Below are positions 24,520 to 37,300 of a stretch of 64,000 nucleotides of DNA, piece after piece (position 1 is the first letter of the stretch; the number at the start of each line of letters is the position of its first letter). Made by a program: the position numbers and the translations under genes. The notes under the pieces were generated by a model, which was given only the letters and a program-made list of their open reading frames with translations, made no database searches and was not told the DNA's origin. The stretch spans positions 3,878,922 through 3,942,921 of the forward strand of contig NC_092678.1 in NCBI RefSeq assembly GCF_964355755.1, given 5' to 3'. Source of the stretch: Antedon mediterranea. Lineage: Eukaryota > Echinodermata > Crinoidea > Comatulida > Antedonidae.

Positions 24520-27500
24520 TGAGTGTTCTTTATTCCTTTATTTTTAATACAAATTGTTGCTGTTTGATTTTTGAAAGAAAATGAGCTACTACTCTACAAT
24601 ACAAACAAAACAAAATTAAAGATTCAAAATTAATTCACCTAACAATGAATTCGATATTTATTAGCAAAGAAAGAGTGATGGCGAAGGTAGTTTTATAAAA
24701 CAAATAGCATTATATCATGGAGCTATCATATTGCCTAATTTTTCGCGACAAGTTGTCATAAAAACATATTTTTAACTTTTCTCTATGTAATTGAATTATG
24801 TATTAAGGAAATCTATGTAAACACGGATCTCAAACGTAATAATCTGCTATTCAGTAAACAAGTACTGAAGCTTAATATTACTAATAAAAGAAGATTACGA
24901 CATTTACTCGTGATATAACGCGCGAGAATGAAACACTGATATGTCGACATAACTAATTGACGGTGCGCGCGTCCGATACACATAACTAACTTGACGCGCG
25001 CGTTTAAATTCTGATAACACCTGTTTCGATGATATCGTGACAAATGCTATATAGTTATTAACATATCAATTTAAATACGTCATGTGTATGAGACTATATT
25101 AATAGGAAATCGAATTCTTTGGAGTTTAAATCAAGTTTTTAAAACGGTTCAAATTGAACATATTAGTATTTATTGAATTAAGTATCGAATTATTGAAATG
25201 CGAACGAGAAAGCTAACCCAATTAGCCTTCTAATTTGATTTCATTACAAAAACTGAGATAGTCATTTTCGTGAGAAAGACCCATTGGAGAGATAGTGCAT
25301 TAAGTTATTAAATAGAAGGGCTAATTTTGTTGGCTTGAAACTTGCCTTGCTTGTTCCTCACAAGCAATAATATAAAACACAATGGAAAGAACAAATGATA
25401 AACTAAAACACGGTCAATATGATAACATTTATCAAATAATGAAAGTGCATAGGCCTACTGTATTAAAAATAAGATAGAATGCAACAAATAGGCCTAACTT
25501 CGACGTAAGAAATACATTATTAGCCTAAACTGAAATTGGTACGGTGAAAGATGACGTCGTTTTAGTGAAAATCAATAACTAATTTAACAAGACATCGTGT
25601 TTGTAGGTCATTAATACTGTAAACATATTTGGTCATTCATTTACCCTTTCCAAGGAGAAAAATAAATGCATTTAGGTCGTTGTTTTTGAACATTATTTAT
25701 GCCTAATTGCATCCGTAATGGGGTTGAACTAAAGGTATCCATGTAGTCTACAACAAATTAGTTTAATTTGGCAACAATGTCTCTAGACGCTTCTCATCCG
25801 GGTACATTCAACTCGTGATAATGACGTTTGTTTGTTTAGGCTGTGGATTTCTACGTAAAGTCAGAAAATAGATTATAACCAATTATACCTGGAAAATCCA
25901 TGTTTCCTTATATACCGTTTCTTTAACTTTTAACAGTAGCTATAAAATAAATAGCTGCTTTGGTGTGGACACACACCCCCCTAAAGTGATTATTGTTTGC
26001 CAAACATGTAAGAATTCTTTTCAAACGTATGATTATGAACAGTAGCAACCGCATGACGATACAATAAACTAGGCCTATAGGTTAGCTTAAAATATTATAG
26101 CCTACTTATAATACTGTTTTGGATAATTGTGCTTATAACCAAAGTATTAGCGTGATTATGTTATTAACAAATGTCCTCTTGTAGCAAGAGGGGATTTACA
26201 CTTCCTGATTGGTTGATTGTTTTCACCTGTTGATTTTAATTTGATTTTAATATCGTATGAGCACTCTTTGCAAAAGTGACAGAAAACTATGGAAACGAAC
26301 TCTGCACAATCTTGTAAAATTTCGTGTTCTAATATTTGAGAAAAGTTCGAAACTAACACTTTAAGCCAACTACAGCAACATTTAGAAATACAAAATTTTG
26401 GAAAAAAGAAGTTTAGTGTCACTTTTAATATCAATAAAAAAAAAACAAATCTCAGCAGGCTAAGTTTGTAATCGGGATTCAATCATAAGCAAATCAAGCA
26501 ACACTAATCTTATAAGTAAAAGTTATCTTCGTCACCTGTTGGTTTGTGATGTGAAATGGTTTCAATTTGTCTACTTTTAAAATGTAACTATTTTTAGAAT
26601 GTAATGTTCTAAATTATTTTATAATTTTGCTTTTACAAGAAGGACTTCTGGGTTGTCCCAATTCATTGATGTATGTAACAAATACTATCTATTTTTAGAC
26701 AGATTATTGAGGTGGGGGAGTGGAGGTGGGTAAGGATTTCCTTCCCCGTCTACAGGTCAATTATAACTTGTATGATATTACCGGTTTAAACCTGTTCTAT
26801 GCAGAAGAAAACATAGAATAGATGTAGGCCTACCAGTTAATTCAGGTAACGATTCACATGTAACGAGTGAAAGACGAACACAAACGGTTAATGCAACACG
26901 TTTTCAGACACTAGTTGGATAAGATGATATCATGCGTCTATTCCATTCTTCATTAAGAGTAAGCACAAAATCCCATAGGAGAAATCATCTAGTATGATGC
27001 AAGCAAGAAATCAATAATATTACAACTGCTATGGCATCAAAGATTGCAACGAGTGGAGGTGTGAAATACAAACAGAATACTACTCAGGCTATCCTACAGA
27101 ATGTTTCATTAACAACATTGTACATGCATAAATGAACATGTTTTCGCGCCCTTTTAGCAAACTCGATATAGGCCTATGTTTAAATGACATTATAACATCG
27201 TGCGTGACGAACGTTTTGCGTACAATGTGCAATTGTTTCTATACATGTGTTTTTGGTGAAATTAGTTTGTGATCAATTAATTAATTTGTCACCAGTTCTT
27301 TTTTTCCAAATTTAACCGTGTCCTAAAATGTAGGACACTTCTTAAGTAAGTTGCTATTTCGGTGGCCATCTAAATGCCTACTACCCTTATTATCAAGAGT
27401 TAACTATCTTGTTGATTAACAAGGATGACTATAATGAGAACGTACGTTTTAGTTATAGGTAAACAATTTGGAATTAGAAATATCAATTTTGGCTACCTAA

Positions 27501-30338
27501 GGATGTTTAGCCTTGATATCGAGAACATAAATGCTGTTCGGAAATTGCTTAAATGCAAAGCACATTTCAGGGACAAAATGGTTTCAAATTATGTTATTTT
27601 TAATAACAGTTCTTCCTAATTAGTTTAAGTAGTAACAACATTCTAAAATTAGTTTTCAACACAATACCTTAAAACCAGAGTCAAGATTTGAAAGACTACC
27701 TACCGTATAAATCCTTTATTATTATTTCAAATAATTCTCTTATTTTGTATTTCTTCAGTCGTTACAACCTATCGCATGTTATTGTTTGTTCACTAAACCT
27801 CACCTGGCTTTTATGCTAATTAGTAGACACAGTATGGTATGTCTTTGTCCGTGCAAGTATGTGGTTTCTCCAAGAGGTGGCGCTTACTGCAAGATGGAAT
27901 GCATGGTACAAGTCGAGCAAGTTATTTGGTCCAATCGTCTAAAACTTAATACCGTAAATCTTCTGAGTGATTTATACAAATAATGGGTATTTCAGTAAAT
28001 GATGAAATTGATAACCATGATTTAATTGGCAATAGCACTATCGGAAATAGTTTATAAGTTAACAGATGAATAATTAATTTGATAATTAATAAGCAACAAG
28101 CAAAGTAGATATAATGCATCAGACCATACCTTCAAGATCAGACCAATCAATGTGAAAGTACATACATTTCAGCTACATCATCAAAATACTCAAAAAAAGT
28201 TAAACAAATGAACCACAATATGAAAATAATGTTTCTTTTAATTTATTAAAATTTCCACTTATCTTAATGTAAACTTGTGTAAACAACACAACTCCTTTTT
28301 CTTTGGCATTCCTAAGTAAGGCACATTTTTTGAAAAAGTTGTTTATAGTTAGAGAAACAACACAAAGTTGTTCTAACAAAAATAAATTAATTAGCGAACA
28401 AAAACGAAAAATAAGTTTGCATTGAGGGCACGGAACAAATCATACAACAGTATCAATTTGAAGAGATAGCATTAGAAGCAATATGAATCTGCGCTCAACA
28501 CAACCCATATCATTTGCTCTATAAGGAACAACATATATTGCAATTCATACTAAAAAAATAAAATGATTATAGCTGAATTAGTAATATTAAATATAAATTG
28601 GCAATATAATGTAATTTTCAATTTTACATTTACACTTTAAAGATGTTTTTGATTATCTCATCTTTTTCAATTTACGAATTAGAGAACTTTGTTTTGTTAA
28701 AGTAACCTATATATCTAATATTTCAGAATCAAAGGATTGGATGTTTCATAACAAGACTTAGTTTTCATACGTATTTGTATAAACTTGTTAAAATAATGAA
28801 CCAACAAGTTCACTACATATTTTATTGAGTTGCTGTTAAATCTTTACATCTTGTCCATACTCTATACCATACCATTGAGAGTATCAAATGATACATATAT
28901 TTTTGCTTAATGGAAGAGCTGTCCCTTTGAATAATGATTGCAATATAGGCAATAATCATATTAATATAAAATACATCAAATATTATAATCTACAAAAATA
29001 GTAGTTATAACATTAATAATAACGATGTGGTAATGATAAACATTAATTAATTATGTGCTTAAATACAAAATTTCATTTCAATAGTAGTATGTGCATTTAC
29101 ACAGAACACCTTTACAGTTTACAAATGCTATTAATAATTAGCTCATTGTAGTGTGAATATCAACATTTAAATGTGTATAAATTGTCAACTGCATAGAATA
29201 CATAATAAAGGGCCATTGTCCAACGTTTGGACAATCATTATCAATTAGTACTGTATTTCATATTCAAACTTCTACTGTAAATATTGTAATATTGAATATT
29301 GAATATTAAATTGGTTTGGGGTATTTTTGTAGTGGAAACAATAGAATGATACTACACATTTAGAAATATTTCAGGTAAAAAAGTCTTTGAAGTTTTGAGT
29401 ATCGCATTTAAACTCTGTATTGATTTAATAAAATGTCCACACCAAAAATAGCAGATAGACATCAGCTTATGTGCATTTAATTGGAACTGAGTTATCAATG
29501 GATAATAAACCTGGCAGGCTGTCCATCACAAGATATTTCCATCTATACAATGAGGTACAAACCTCCAAAGTTATGGTAGAAAAGGAAGAACGCTGCCAAC
29601 TACATCAGGTTGGCGATATCAAATGCTTTAATTATAGCATATTGCACAAACATAAACTAAACCAAATGACATTGAGTAAGGTGGGTAAATTAAAATGTTT
29701 ACATAACAAAGCAAAAATAAAAATACTGTAAAATTATGATAAAAAAATTTTAACATTATGAAAATGATACTTTTCCTCACATAATATACATTATAAATAA
29801 CATTGCATATGAACACCTTCCTCCCAATAGAATTTATAATATTTTATGTTAATAATGTATATTAATGATAGGAATCAAGATCAAGTGAAAATGTCTATTT
29901 GTTCAATCTCAAATGTGGTAGTCAATATTTAACATCAACATCGGCATGACAAATGATGTGTAAAAATAGAACATTTGTTACCATAGTACAATAACAATAT
30001 GTTAAAATTCATTATATTTTGGCGCCAAATTATCTTGAGAAACAGACAATCATACTAAAATATAATTGCCTCAGTACAGACATACAGGTTCCACACAAGA
30101 TAGCTAGTTACTATCTTTGTATTTTGTGCATTTAAATATTTAAATGTTTCATTTGTTAGTAATAACATGAATGAGTAATAGGAAGAAAGATTGCTACAAA
30201 TCAGTTCAATTTGAAATTTAGATTTCAGGAAACGATATACACTTGTTGCATTTATAGAATATTGCGACAGACAAACATGATATCGTAAGGTATTACGAAG
30301 CACCATTTTACACATTAAAGAATCGCTGATCTAAAATA
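24520..30338. other. Intergenic stretch without recognised gene
   Basis: No exon found. A CG-rich island in AT-rich sequence lies at 24917-25006 (GCGCGCG words). TAGGCCTA octamers occur at 25450, 25489, 26070, 26825 and 27169. The rest is ordinary AT-rich sequence; its end may include the distal 3' UTR of the gene at 31315. Confidence 0.4.
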
Positions 30339-30502
30339 CAGTCAACTCTCATAATACCAGAGTTTCTGAAAACTGGAACTTTCCCCACTACACAAGATTT
30401 TTTTTAGGTGTGAAAATGTTACCAATTGAAACGCATTCAGAATACCAGACTTTCTAGAAAACCAGACAGCCAAAGGGTGTCCAGTGTTGAGAGAGTTTAC
30501 TG
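30339..30502. mobile_element. pogo/Tigger-like MITE with TA duplication
   Basis: The left end CAGTCAACTCTCATAAT (30339) and the inverted right end CAGTAAACTCTCTCAAC (from 30502) form terminal repeats. TA flanks both ends (30337-30338, 30503-30504). A TA target duplication and CAGT(C/A)AACTCTC ends are typical of the pogo branch of Tc1/mariner. At 164 bp it is non-autonomous. Internal AATACCAGA and AAACCAGACAGCC words repeat the sub-terminal pattern. Confidence 0.85.
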
Positions 30503-31314
30503 TATAATAATCTGTTTGAACTTGCTCAAAAGGCTACACACGTCAATTAATATTATCTCTAAACTGCTATAACACAAATTTTGGAAAACAAAAATGAAAT
30601 ATCATTTGAAAAAGAGCTGTTTTGAAACACATTATAGCAAATTCTGATTAAATTTCATCTTAAAAAGTCTTTTTAAGGTAATTATCTGATAAAATTTCAT
30701 TGAATTACATTTCTTAATTGCTTACTTTTTGAAAGAAGTAAATTATTTTTTATCAAATTACAACGTTATACCTCAAGAAATACTAAATTGCTTTCAACGA
30801 ACAAAGGAAATACATAATTTTACTTGGATGAATGATTTAGTTTCAATTTGTGCCACACGGCTGCGTCATTTAATCTTGTGACTGTGGTTCTTTGCAATTA
30901 AATTTATATTATTGTGAGGTATAATTTATCTGACATTTTTGTACGTTTTATAATTCATGTGACAGAAGCATCCAGGTATAAATTCGTTTCAGATTGAAAA
31001 TTTGGAAAGCTTTCAACTAATAATAAAGTTAATAATGCCAATAGTTGTTATCTTATTGAGTTATTGTACTGTGTAACGTTTTGAGCAAGTATCGAAAATA
31101 TAATGCAATAACACAATACAAAACCAAAATTATTACAAAATTATCATAAACAATAAAATTAACAATATCATTAACATAAAACAGAAACATTAATTGGTCT
31201 TAGTAAACAAAAAAAACCCCATATATTCCTACAATATAAAAACAGATACATACAATTTAATGTACAAAATTAATATACAAAATGTACACTTTTATATACA
31301 GCATGACTGTTGGT
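30503..31314. other. Probable 3' UTR and flank of the CUB/LDLa/EGF gene
   Basis: AT-rich sequence directly downstream of the minus-strand stop codon at 31315. No coding exon seen. The polyadenylation site was not located with confidence. Confidence 0.4.
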
Positions 31315-34300
31315 TTACATACAGACCCAGTCTTCGCTCACACGACATTCATGTCTATATTGTCTATTGCAATGTTGGCAATATGGATTGTTTGTTTTCT
31401 TTTTCTTCTTCTTCGCGTTAACAATCTTTGATTTACTTTTGTGCTCCCATATCCGCGTTTCTGGTTGAAAAGTGTCAGGGTTTAACTGAACTTCTAAAGC
31501 TTTTGCGTCAGGTTTGTCGCAAGCGGTTACTACGTCATATGGAGGAGGATGTACTGGCATTTCCTCGCATTCGTCCTTTTTGGTTAGTGCTGTAGTGCCT
31601 CCTGCACGATACCCTTTGCTGAGAACTACTTCTAGATAGCATGGTGGCAGGTCGCTATGAGCAATGGCTGCAGCCTCATCAAATGATGAACATCCACCAA
31701 TTGGTTCTAAAAAGAGACAAAATAAAATAAGTTAATGAAAAACCTTTCTTTACTCGGGGGAAGCAAGCACACAGCATTTATATTTATTGCAGAGTTTCTT
31801 GTTGCAACCATAATAAACCTTTTGGAATTTCCCATACTGTATATATTTTGTACACACTACGCCATAGTTGCATTATGCAGTAATCTTTATCTAGTAATAT
31901 TAGCATATGCAGCATTTTAATGATATTCTTGTTGTGGAAATAATTTACTGAAGATTAATCAACTTAATTAATTAATGGGTGTGTCCTATAAAAATTGGTC
32001 AGGTTGAAAACGTGATGGGTGGCTGTAATAAACCACTTAACATAAAGTGGCGAACATTTGCTATTAATTAGTATGAAAACCTTTCAAGATGTGAAATTGT
32101 TTTATCATAAAAACAAGTGTTGAAATTATCAAAAACATGATTAAGAAAGACATCCTGTTTTCACAACATGCCAAAAACATTGCTGCTTCAATGCAACCAG
32201 TCTTGCAATATACATTCATGTCAAACCACAGTATACTTAAATGTTGGGTCAACAGAGTAACCAGGCTACTACCTGCAGCCATATAATATATTCTTGGAAT
32301 TAAAAGTTAAAAGAGCATAGTGTTGATTTATTGTCATACTTCATTTATGAATGATGAATATATGTAAAATCTGTTTATGTGTTGTAAAGTGTCAATTCTA
32401 TCCATCATGTACGGCCTTTGAAAAGTTTTTGAGAACTATTCTTTATCATGACTCAGTTACACTTGCGACAAATTAACCACTGTAAATAATGCATAGAAAT
32501 AAAAATTTAATTTACGAATATTGCGGCAATTTACGTTAAGTAGAAGCAATAACATGGCCGCCGTCACTCTTATAATAGTCTGTCACAGAAAGGAAACTAC
32601 TTAGCACACTTCTGTATGCAAGGTTAAAATATACAAAAAACTTTTTGTCAATTTATTTGTGAGCAGTTAATATATGTTGGTGTGCTGTAATTGGATATCT
32701 TTCTTTCCAAATGATAACATCTTTAAAATTTGTATTGTACTGGTCCCCGAGGATATGTATATCAATAGCTGCTGGAGCAGTTAATATATACTTTAAGATA
32801 TGCACAATATCAGACAATCATAATGTGTAATATAGATTTCTAATCTAAATGTTCATCAGTGTTGACAACAGAAGTTGAAATACTCGAATGATACAAAAGT
32901 CTTAAAAAAGACTAGTTTCTGACAGGAATAGGGGATCAGTACAGGGTGTACATTATACAAACATAAGCATTAAAATGAGAAAACCCACCCAACTTGAACA
33001 TAGAATATTGTACTTGATATGGCACTCTCAAAATTCGACCACTAGAATACTGTTTATATTTCTAAGTTACATACTGCACATTATGTTTTCAGTGTATTAA
33101 AAGCTTTCCTCACAATTAAACATATTCTCATCACTCATCTTACATTTATAATGAACATTTGGATCATGTTACAAGACATAATTACATAAAAGTATGTTTA
33201 TTATGCATTAATGTTCGTTTAATAAGAAATTGGATTTTGTGAATTTCCTTTCAGCTACATTTACAACATTATTACCAATACTTTGTTATGACTGTGTGAC
33301 CTGATCTTAATAGTATGGAGAATAGTCTTTGGTACCGAGTTTGGTGCAAGAATATTAGATGGGATTATATTCGGATTGCACTCAAAATAAATTGTGTCAA
33401 AATTTAGCCTGAATTAGTGGGTGAGATTATTATTGAGCACGGGGAAAATTCATCAGTCATACATGGTAATAAAATAAAGTTTGTACTTACCAACACTTAT
33501 CAACTGTGGAATACCATTTATGTCCCTTCCTGGTTGTGGTCCACGGATGTATGCAACACATGCCATGCATGATAACAGAAGCAGGAAGAAAATACACACG
33601 GCGCCACCAATAATTGCAGCAATGTTCGAGTAGGTATTTGTATAGTGTCCTACAAAAAAAAAATCACTGCATTGTAATCTCAAGTTTAGAAACTGTATTA
33701 TATTTAATGACATTTAAAAAAAAATCTAGAGTGTCTAATACATCTTTGGTGCTAGGACATCTTTTATGCAAAGTTTAAAGACGTTGAGAATGCAATGTTG
33801 AAAGATTATGTACAAAAATGTCCAATGTTTCTCAATGAGTTTGAAAATCATTCAACAACATAGAGTGAACATTTTTAGATTTACCGATGACAAACACAAT
33901 AGCTATTAAACTCCCCTGGGCAATAACAAGGGTCACACCATCCAGCTAAGGAGGAAACAACACTGGAAAGGTTCAGAACCGGTGTCATTTAACTTGCCTG
34001 GGAGCCCAGTGACCCCTGAAGAAAGGAAATTAAAATTACTTGCGAATTCAAATTTTAATTACAAGCCATCAACGACCGGTGAATAAATTGGACCAGTGGA
34101 ATTTTTCTGACCATGCTTGAATGACCATGTTAAGAATTTAAACTCAAGGGAAGCGGTTTGATCGTTATACCGGCCAAGACTGCGGTCATACTTGGATACA
34201 AAAACATGACTGATCAACGATTTCTATAGATCATAATAAATTTAATAAGAGGTTTTAATCGTTTACAATTAGTTAAACCGTGACTGTATGGAAACAATTC

Positions 34301-37300
34301 TACCTCATCATGCAAACAGGAAAGGTTTGAATTAGAAATAAAATGAAAGTTAGTGGTACGAGTTATTAAAGGTTATCAAAATATGATAATACATCATATC
34401 ACTTTTGATTATGGTTATGTTATGGTGTTAAAGATAACATGAAAAAGAAGGTTAATAACAAATACACAATAAAATCATGGCATAGAATTTGTACTTGTGT
34501 CAAAATATATATAGGGATCAAAAATAGGCATTAAAAGTCAAATATTGACATATTTTGCAGATAACATTATATACAATAGAGGCAGATCCAAGACTTGTAA
34601 AAAAGAGGGGTGTAGGAAAGTTGCAGAAAAAGGTGACGCTTTATAAAGTTTAATCGAACAATGCAACCAAATTTCTAAAACGGTATATAAGGAAAAAAGG
34701 TGTGGATTCTCTCTTCACCTGGACATGCCACTATTGCATACTTTAAATAGCATTTTTAGTAAATTTGTTTCTGTATGTCAACGTTGATCAAAGTTAATAA
34801 TAACAGTAATCATTACCAACTATTGTGAAAGGGAAAACCAGTTTCAGCAAATGTCATACAGTATAAAAAGCTAGCAAATAACATGCATACGAGCTGCAAT
34901 AGCCAGTCAGTATACTGTGCCACCTTGTCTCACCTGAATATTGGCATCTAGGCCCATAGAATCCATATGCACAATCGCAACCACCCAGCTTCGTACATGA
35001 CGCCCCATGTAGACACTCTTCGGGGCACATATATTCCGGAGTTTGGGTAAAAAGCCGTGCTGTGCATGGAATGAAGGGATACATACAGTATGCAAAAATT
35101 GATATTTAGAACTTAAAATTGGGAAAAATAAATAATAATAATAATGGCCATTTTATATTTTTAGAAATTCATGATTGAATGAATGAATGATTGGAATTAT
35201 AACAGCCAGTGGAGTTGGCAAGATGGCAACCTTTCACTAGCAAAGTCTACTTCCACCCATATTAACCGTATCGTTAGCCGTAGGTTTGAAAATCTCCCAT
35301 AGGTTTATGGGTAATTGTTAAATAACAATAATAAGAATAACATTATTCATGAAATTGTTAATATACTTTGCGATTGCGGTCCCAGTCGTGAGCACAGGCT
35401 TGTGACAATTAGTTTAAGTGCATGTATACATTTTACTTCAAAAAAAGAACATTCACATTTTTCATGTAATCAGTATAAACCTTTTTGGTTGGTTTTTAAA
35501 TTCTATTTCCAAGTCAAAATATCGGCTACATTTCATTTTCAAACGACGACTTATTGACGAATTTGATTTGCCGAAAAGACAAAAATTGTGCTAGTTATTT
35601 CTTCTATAAACTCTTCCAGTTTTTATGCATGCAGAAGGGGTTAAGATTGTGGACAATTCCCTCTCTCACCAAATCCCCCAAATAACTTTATTTTAGTATA
35701 GATGTGTTTATTAGTTGATTCAAAATTAAATGTTTACATATGAAATGACTCGCTGTGTGTTAGGATGAACAAAATAATTAAAGGTAAAATTTTAATTATG
35801 ATTTAATAAACTGTTAGATTTGTTTGCATATAGCGCATGATAAATTATTATTTGTTTAAATATACAAGTAAAAATTAATTAACTCACCTTCTTTAGCTGA
35901 TGATCTGCACATCTCATCTTCATCCTCCCCATTGTGACAATGGTTTGTTCCATCACACATCAGTTCATTTGATATGCACACATACTCTGCACCAAATTGG
36001 CACGCATTATACATATCGCCACACTTCTCATCTGAGAAGAAAAATGATGTTTCCGATTAATTATTGGTTTCATCAATGAAATGCAATTCTTAGCCAGACT
36101 TGTTTATTTACTTGCTTGGAGGTGTGAGGTGTGGTAATCAAGCAAGAAGGTAATGAAGATAAGGATACGACTCACAACACTGTGCATAACATTGCATGAC
36201 AGCGCAAAAATCAATGTTTAACAAGACGATTGATAAAAATATTAAAATCGCTGCTCAATATACAAGAACGAAAATATGCATATTGGGATCATGTATATTT
36301 TTAAAAAGTGAAAGCCTATAAGCTTCCATTTTTGACCAGAATTATCAATGAAAATCACTTAATCCAATACACATGATAATGCTTGGCCCTGCATTGGTCC
36401 AATGTAGGAACAGATCTTTCGTAATTTACAGCAACATAAAACATCCTATTCATGATAAACAACCTTCATAAATGTTTTATGTATCAATAATTGATAACCA
36501 TCAACTCTCAACGGAAATTTCCATCATTGTCATAATTAATGATTGCCTATGTTTCTATAGACTACTATCTCACTTTATTTACAGGTAAATAAAGGGATAA
36601 ATATAGCTCAACCTTGGCTATTTCTAAACTGAAACAATAATATTAATAATAAACTTCTAGCTGTTAAATTTCAGAGACTATACGCATCACTGCACAGCAA
36701 ACCATGATAAAATGTGGAAATCCCCTTGTAAAATTTTCCACTCTATTGTTACTATACCAGCATACAATAGTACTATGAACATTAACAATAGCTTTAGTAG
36801 ATTTGACCAAATATATTCACTAAATAGAGGAAAAGAAATGACAAAGGGTTTTGATGGTAATAACAAATTTTGGTAATACTACAACAACAATGATTTAGTA
36901 AAATGTTACACAACTTACCTTTATTTTTCTGAACATATGCAAATGCAATTTGAATATTATCGCCTTTCTTAGCCTCCCCTATCCAGCGAATAAACATGAA
37001 ATTGCCGTCGGATAACAAAGATCGTCGATTATCGCGTTTTACATTACTATGTTTTGATGCTTCATTCTCAATCTTGATTTGAACTTTGGAATCTTCTGCA
37101 TCCCATACTTCTAATGTACTTCCACCCAATTCAATATCTGTTGAAGAATGTTCAATTCAATATAGAGTTTCAAAGATTTGAGAATTGGACTTTATAATTT
37201 CAATTAACTTAACTTTATTAGTATTATTCTATAATTACTGGGCATTTTGGTTTGCACTAAAAAAACGTAATCATATCTCCCAAATATGGTTTGGTTGGGC

